Shown here one piece after another: positions 7,676 through 10,509 of a stretch of 10,509 nucleotides of DNA. This DNA is from Sphingobacteriales bacterium (lineage in GTDB: Bacteria; Bacteroidota; Bacteroidia; Chitinophagales; Chitinophagaceae): assembly GCA_024640385.1 (NCBI GenBank), contig JAHEFC010000112.1, positions 1 through 10,509 of the forward strand, read 5' to 3'. Position 1 is the stretch's first letter. Every line of letters starts with the position of its first letter. Below the pieces are notes generated by a model. It saw nothing but the letters and a program-made list of their open reading frames with translations. It was not told the DNA's origin and searched no databases. The translations under genes and the position numbers were made by a program.

Positions 7676-7703
7676 TCTCGCCCCTCGCCTTTCGTCTCTC
7701 GCC
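7676..7703 (-). repeat. Heptamer array, TCTCGCC unit, abutting the ArsR stop codon
   Basis: Four 7-nt units on the + strand read TCTCGCC, CCTCGCC, TTTCGTC and TCTCGCC. The last base of the array is the first base of the complement of the ArsR stop codon (7703-7705), so the array begins precisely at the gene end. There is no dyad and no U-tract. It differs in sequence from the neighbouring CNGATNG array. Confidence 0.75.
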
Positions 7704-8008
7704 TAACTTAAGAGTTCATCTACCATTCCATTGATCTGCTCAAGCCTGGGATAGTTGACATGATAATAGATGAATTTTCCATCTCTTTCGGTGCGGACAA
7801 TTCCTGCCCTCCTGAGGATGGCCAGGTGCTGGGAGGCTACAGATTGTTCCAGCCTTAGCTGAACGTAGATCTCAGTTACGGTCATTCTTTCTTTCTCGTC
7901 AAGCATCTTTACGATCTGCTGTCGTAGCTTATGGTTCAATGCTCTTAAGACCAAAGAAGCCTTTTTGACATTCAGGTAGTCAATTTTAATGGCATTTTCC
8001 TTTGACAT
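7703..8008 (-). CDS. ArsR-family winged-helix repressor without cysteines
   Basis: A 101-residue protein with one ArsR-type winged helix-turn-helix. A helix leading to LRALNHKLRQQIVKML is followed by TVTEIYVQL, the recognition helix in LEQSVASQHLAILRRAGIV, and the wing RTERDGKFIYYHV. Proteins of this kind are dimeric repressors that leave DNA on binding a ligand. The gene lies 116 nt upstream of the CstB-like gene on the same strand, so sulfide or persulfide stress genes are its likely target. There is not a single Cys, which rules out the two-thiol persulfide switch of SqrR/BigR and the classical Cys metal sites. The inducer and sensing mechanism are therefore unknown. A palindrome overlapping a -7 element just upstream suggests autoregulation. 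The start ATG (8006-8008) fits the usual family length. Confidence 0.92.
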   Translation of the reverse strand: MSKENAIKIDYLNVKKASLVLRALNHKLRQQIVKMLDEKERMTVTEIYVQLRLEQSVASQHLAILRRAGIVRTERDGKFIYYHVNYPRLEQINGMVDELLS

Positions 8009-8047
8009 AGGTGCTACTATTTGAGTTTGGGTATTGGAGGGTCAATA

Positions 8048-8067
8048 CAAATATATCTTAAGGTATA
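8048..8067 (-). promoter_or_regulatory. -7 element with overlapping palindromic operator for the ArsR gene
   Basis: On the - strand, 8055-8048 reads TATATTTG, a perfect match to the Bacteroidota -7 consensus TAnnTTTG. The expected transcript would begin near 8042, giving a leader of roughly 35 nt. A TTTG at 8073-8070 could be the -33 element, but its 14-nt spacing is shorter than usual. Positions 8052-8067 form a 16-nt palindrome centred on CTTAAG with a single mismatched pair, overlapping the -7 element by 4 nt. A repressor bound there would block transcription, as expected for ArsR autoregulation. The binding itself is inference. Confidence 0.55.
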
Positions 8068-8116
8068 ATCAAATAGTTAAATTATTACAATTGTTGGTAT
8101 CAAAAGATAACGCCCG

Positions 8117-8797
8117 TCATGTGTCTGAATGTTTTTTGAACGTAGTGTAAAACGGCTTAAGATAGAACGGTTCCGTATAAGCGAGGTCGGAAAATCTCTT
8201 TTCCTGGTATAGCAAATATGCCATGCTGGCCTGGTCTGCCAGGCCTGCTTCCTTTGCAGGGAATATACTGTTCGGATGGGCTGAAATCCTTTCTGGTAGC
8301 TTGTTTCGGCCGTTTCCGGTAAAGAGGATGCTTTTAGTTTCCAGTTCGGGGAAGCTGTTCTCGTCAATGATCATGGACTGGGGAGCGCTGGCCAGATCCA
8401 GCCTTGTTGGTTCGTACATGGCGGTGAATATTTCCATCCTCCTGGCGTCGATCATCGGGCATATGATATTGGTCATATAACCGTAAAATGGGTGGGCCAG
8501 CCACTCCAAAGTTGACAAAGAGATCAGGGGTTTGCCCAGGGCAAAACAAATGCCTTTTGCGGCAGAAAGGCCAACCCTTAAACCGGTATAAGACCCCGGG
8601 CCATTCACTACCGACAGGGCATCAATATTTTTGAGTGCAATCCCTGTTTCCAGGCAGATATCTTTGATTGCGGGCTGTAAAAAAGCCCCATGTTCTTTTT
8701 GGACTGAATTTTCGCGCCCGGCGATGATCTGTTTGCCATCCGATAACCCGATATGGGCAGTTTCCAGGGCCGTATTGATATGAAGCAGGTAACTCAT
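8117..8797 (-). CDS. tsaB: tRNA t6A biosynthesis protein TsaB (YeaZ)
   Basis: TsaB is the inactive ASKHA-fold partner of TsaD. With TsaE they form the complex that transfers threonylcarbamoyl from threonylcarbamoyl-AMP to A37 of ANN-decoding tRNAs. The 226-residue protein has the family start LLHINTALETAHIGL, the HGAFLQP helix where YeaZ proteins carry HS-x-x-L-x-P, and the hallmark VVNGPGSYTGLRVGLSAAKGICFALGKPL. After about residue 110 it diverges, as TsaB proteins usually do. The start ATG (8795-8797) overlaps the stop of the upstream gene (ATGA), so the two are translationally coupled. tsaD and tsaE are not in the window. The product ends 108 nt before the ArsR gene, with no clear terminator between. 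Confidence 0.95.
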   Translation of the reverse strand: MSYLLHINTALETAHIGLSDGKQIIAGRENSVQKEHGAFLQPAIKDICLETGIALKNIDALSVVNGPGSYTGLRVGLSAAKGICFALGKPLISLSTLEWLAHPFYGYMTNIICPMIDARRMEIFTAMYEPTRLDLASAPQSMIIDENSFPELETKSILFTGNGRNKLPERISAHPNSIFPAKEAGLADQASMAYLLYQEKRFSDLAYTEPFYLKPFYTTFKKHSDT

Positions 8798-9411
8798 TCG
8801 GCCACCTCCTTCTCTAACGAAGCCGCCACTTTGTAACGGGGGCTGCTTTGTTCTAATATGGTCAGGAGGGATAGTATTTTTTTCAGTCCGATTTTCTCGC
8901 CCCAGGCGAATGGGCCGAAGGGGTAATTGGTTCCCAGTTGCATGGCAGTGTCGATATCCTCAGCACTGCTAACGCCTTCTTCCAGGGCAAACCAGGCTTC
9001 GTTGATGATCATGGCGATCACCCTTGGCGAAACAAGACCGGGAAGGTCTGCCACCCATTCGGCTTTTTTATTCAAACGTTCCAGGATCTCTTCTGCCCGT
9101 ATTTGGATAGCACTTTCTGCTGAGCATTCGATCAGCGGCTTGGTCAACATGGTAGGCCAACCATTTATGCGCACCACATTGGCGGGGGCCTGGTGTTGTT
9201 TCAAGGTGCCCAGCACGGCAGAAATGAATATGGGATTTTCAGGATGATTCCGGTAGAGATCCATATCCCAGGCTTCATCCCGAAGATCGAAAATAATGTC
9301 TGATTTCCCTGGCAGGCATTCTTCGCGTGAAACCCTGATCAATTCCACAGCCAGCGCCGAAGCAAACAGGTCTTTCCAGCCATCATCATCAGAAATTACG
9401 AAACAACGCAT
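8794..9411 (-). CDS. 3-hydroxyacyl-CoA dehydrogenase C-terminal-domain protein with degenerate NAD domain
   Basis: The C-terminal part (about residues 120-190 of 205) is a good match to the 3-hydroxyacyl-CoA dehydrogenase C-terminal helical domain: DLPGLVSPRVIAMIINEAW, EGVSSAEDIDTAMQLG and PFGPFAWGEKIGL. The first 115 residues are too short for the usual Rossmann domain of about 180-190 and lack GxGxxG. The region that should carry the catalytic His (GxHFFNP in active enzymes) reads RINGWP. It is therefore unlikely to be an ordinary NAD-dependent dehydrogenase; the real role is unknown. The start is ATG 9411; a TTG two codons earlier is possible but less likely. It is translationally coupled to tsaB by a 4-nt overlap. 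The frame is intact, so it is a reduced family member and not an obvious pseudogene. Confidence 0.75.
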   Translation of the reverse strand: MRCFVISDDDGWKDLFASALAVELIRVSREECLPGKSDIIFDLRDEAWDMDLYRNHPENPIFISAVLGTLKQHQAPANVVRINGWPTMLTKPLIECSAESAIQIRAEEILERLNKKAEWVADLPGLVSPRVIAMIINEAWFALEEGVSSAEDIDTAMQLGTNYPFGPFAWGEKIGLKKILSLLTILEQSSPRYKVAASLEKEVAE

Positions 9412-9430
9412 CGGCAAATTTTATTCGGGG

Positions 9431-9438
9431 CAAAAATA
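9431..9438 (-). promoter_or_regulatory. -7 promoter element for the dehydrogenase-like/tsaB pair
   Basis: Read on the - strand this is TATTTTTG, a perfect match to TAnnTTTG, 19 nt upstream of ATG 9411. The implied leader is very short, about 13 nt. No TTG-type -33 element is visible at the right distance, because that stretch is already the octamer array. Confidence 0.45.
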
Positions 9439-9448
9439 CCGAAATTAG

Positions 9449-9522
9449 AGAGTCGGAGAGTCAGAGAGGTAGAGAGGCAGAGCAGTATCACTCTTACTCT
9501 CTGGCTCTCTTTCTCTCTAATT
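9449..9522. repeat. Mirror-arm octamer array (4 AGAG boxes, 4 CTCT boxes) between divergent genes
   Basis: Four 8-nt units matching AGAGNNRG start at 9449, 9457, 9465 and 9473. After a spacer, four units beginning CTCT start at 9491, 9499, 9507 and 9515. Each AGAG box pairs with one CTCT box in a single common register (paired positions sum to 18967), while the spacer bases between boxes do not pair. It lies in the 143-nt gap between divergently transcribed genes, where no terminator is needed. The rest of this gap (9523-9554) is AT-rich and probably holds the ridA promoter, but no consensus element is convincing. Confidence 0.85.
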
Positions 9523-9554
9523 ATCTAAATTGCCACCAAATCAAATCTTTTAAA

Positions 9555-9935
9555 ATGCCTGGCACGATCATCAATACCGAAAACGCTCCCGCTCCGATAG
9601 GTCCCTATAATCAATCTGTAAAAGCCAACGGTTTTTTGTTCTTATCAGGACAGGTTGCCATTGATCCCACTACCAATACCATTGAAGCGAAAACCATAGA
9701 AGAAGAAACCGAACAGGTGATGAAAAATCTAAGTGCCGTTCTGGCCGCAGCTAATATGAATTTCAGCAATGTGGTCAAAACAACCATCTTCCTCAGCGAT
9801 ATGTCGCTGTTCCAGAAAGTCAACGAGATCTATGGAAAATATTTTACCGAAAATGCACCGGCAAGAGAGACCGTTGCTGTCAAGGGGCTACCAAGAAATG
9901 TGAATGTGGAGATCAGTATGATCGCGGCGGAATAA
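9555..9935 (+). CDS. ridA: RidA family reactive intermediate (enamine/imine) deaminase
   Basis: RidA (YjgF/YER057c/UK114) hydrolyses reactive 2-aminoacrylate and related imines released by PLP enzymes such as threonine dehydratase, protecting other PLP enzymes in the cytoplasm. The 126-residue protein is the normal length and has the key residues: Y18 in APAPIGPYNQS, G32 in LFLSGQ, N90 in VNEIYGKYF, R104 in APARETV, and E119 in VEISMIA. R104 and E119 correspond to the carboxylate-binding Arg and catalytic-site Glu of the active RidA subfamily. The start ATG 9555 fits the family N-terminus. It appears to be a single-gene unit: a divergent gene lies upstream, and a hairpin-forming repeat lies between it and the next gene. 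Confidence 0.96.
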   Translation: MPGTIINTENAPAPIGPYNQSVKANGFLFLSGQVAIDPTTNTIEAKTIEEETEQVMKNLSAVLAAANMNFSNVVKTTIFLSDMSLFQKVNEIYGKYFTENAPARETVAVKGLPRNVNVEISMIAAE

Positions 9936-9936
9936 A

Positions 9937-10012
9937 GAGGCGTAGAGGTAGTGGCGTAGTGGTGGAGAGGTAGAGAAAAATCTCCGTGTCCCTCTCCGCG
10001 TCTCCGTGTCCC
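9937..10012. repeat. Purine-rich then pyrimidine-rich repeat region downstream of ridA
   Basis: The left part contains two 14-nt units (AG-W-GGCGTAG-W-GGT, starting at 9937 and 9951). The right part contains two copies of CTCCGTGTCCC (9982-9992 and 10002-10012), 20 nt apart. The halves can fold: 9964-9970 pairs with 9991-9997 (7 bp), and 9973-9976 with 9981-9984 around AAAA. It may terminate ridA transcription, though no U-tract follows. On the - strand the right half reads as 8-nt units of ACRCGGAG with a 4-nt interruption. The 24 nt at 9981-10004 recur exactly at 10076-10099. Confidence 0.7.
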
Positions 10013-10038
10013 CAATTAAATTGAACTCAACTTTTGCT

Positions 10039-10509
10039 ATGAGAAAATATATGAAGTTTATCATTCTCCTCTGCGTCTCCGTGTCCCTCTCCGCGTCTCT
10101 GCGTTCCCAAGAGGAGTGGACCATCAGGGCTTCCAGCACAGATCCTTCAAACTACTATGGCATCACCGTGGCTAATGGTATGATCGGCATTGTGTCGGCG
10201 CCTGAACCTTTCAAGGTGAAAGATGTAGTGCTTGCCGGCGCCTACGATCAGTACGGTCGTGGCAGGGTAAGCAATTTCCTGCGCAGCTTTAACCTCCTGA
10301 ATATGACCCTGGATATCGACGGCCGGCGCATCGACAAAAACTCCATTCAGAATTTCACCCAGGAACTCAATATGCGTGAGGCTTCGTTCACGGGGGCATT
10401 TGATCATGCCGACAAAGCTTCTGTGACTTATTCCTATTATTCACTTCGTCATCTTCCCTATACCGTGTTGATGGATGTAACCATCAAGGCGAAAAAAGAT
10501 ATTACTATC
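10039..10509 (+). CDS. Secreted GH65-like glycoside hydrolase/phosphorylase, N-terminal part (3' end outside window)
   Basis: The frame is open from ATG 10039 to the last base (157 codons) and continues beyond. Residues 1-23 form a signal peptide: charged MRKYMK, a hydrophobic core, and a likely cleavage before Q24. After it comes sequence typical of the N-terminal beta-sandwich domain of family GH65 (maltose/trehalose/kojibiose phosphorylases and hydrolases): the ITVANGMIGI segment, the GAYDQYGRGRVSN segment, LNMTLDIDG and SYYSLRHLPY. The catalytic (alpha/alpha)6 barrel and its acid residue would lie downstream, so substrate and reaction cannot be read. The periplasmic or exported location implies polysaccharide or oligosaccharide breakdown. 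An in-frame ATG at 10051 is an alternative start. Residues 13-21 are encoded by DNA identical to the upstream intergenic repeat. Confidence 0.8.
   Translation, partial: MRKYMKFIILLCVSVSLSASLRSQEEWTIRASSTDPSNYYGITVANGMIGIVSAPEPFKVKDVVLAGAYDQYGRGRVSNFLRSFNLLNMTLDIDGRRIDKNSIQNFTQELNMREASFTGAFDHADKASVTYSYYSLRHLPYTVLMDVTIKAKKDITI
10066..10108 (+). repeat. Intergenic-type repeat inside the signal peptide coding region
   Basis: Positions 10076-10099 are identical over 24 nt to 9981-10004 in the preceding intergenic gap, and the similarity continues with a few differences to 10108. The stretch is pyrimidine-rich with recurring CTCYGYGT-type units. It encodes residues 10-23 of the GH65-like protein, which make up the hydrophobic core and end of the signal peptide (VSVSLSASL within it). 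Confidence 0.85.

Noticed and set aside
9412..9417. TTG start two codons upstream for the dehydrogenase-like gene
   Set aside because: An ATG follows two codons later, and the -7 element already leaves a very short leader, so ATG 9411 is preferred.
9449..9522. CRISPR-like array
   Set aside because: The units are 8 nt with 4-nt variable parts, the two arms are mirror images, and there are no cas genes; the sizes do not fit CRISPR repeats or spacers.
10066..10077. Lipobox (LLC) making the GH65-like protein a lipoprotein
   Set aside because: The residue before C12 is Leu where Gly, Ala or Ser is required, and the hydrophobic core would be too short; signal peptidase I cleavage near S23-Q24 fits better.

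Overview
The window looks like a chromosomal segment from a Bacteroidota bacterium, most likely of the Chitinophagaceae type. This is inferred from gene content and has not been checked by a database search. The supporting signs are a BatB/BatC aerotolerance pair, the long three-domain form of IspG, secretion signals that end just before a Gln, TAnnTTTG-type -7 promoter elements, a GH65-like secreted sugar enzyme, and very tight gene packing with ATGA overlaps. There are no tRNA or rRNA genes, CRISPR arrays, transposases or phage genes.

Layout. Positions 1-1466 hold the 3' part of batB (cut by the window start) and batC, which overlaps it by 4 nt. Positions 1660-6116 form a tight + strand cluster of ispG, nadB and an LpxL/HtrB-type lipid acyltransferase, with gaps of only 10 and 7 nt. 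Positions 6204-8008 run on the - strand: an ArsR-family repressor gene followed by a CstB-like persulfide dioxygenase/rhodanese fusion. Positions 8117-9411, also - strand, hold a shrunken 3-hydroxyacyl-CoA dehydrogenase-like gene overlapping tsaB by 4 nt. Positions 9555-9935 (+) encode RidA. From 10039 to the window end (+) lies the N-terminal part of a secreted GH65-like protein.

Functionally these are mostly housekeeping genes: isoprenoid precursor synthesis (IspG), NAD de novo synthesis (NadB), lipid A or ornithine-lipid-type acylation, tRNA t6A synthesis (TsaB), enamine/imine detoxification (RidA), and sulfide/persulfide detoxification. The sulfide module is the clearest regulated unit. 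A palindrome overlaps a good -7 element just upstream of the ArsR gene, yet the ArsR protein has no cysteine, so it cannot sense persulfides by the usual dithiol mechanism.

The most unusual content is non-coding. Nearly every larger intergenic gap contains a short tandem array with a 7- or 8-nt period. Two are octamer arrays arranged as mirror-image arms (AGAG boxes facing CTCT boxes), one between convergent genes and one between divergent genes. A related pyrimidine-rich repeat lies upstream of the GH65-like gene, and a 24-nt exact copy of it recurs inside that gene, where it encodes the core of the signal peptide. I know of no name for this octamer family. It is the best candidate here for something undescribed.
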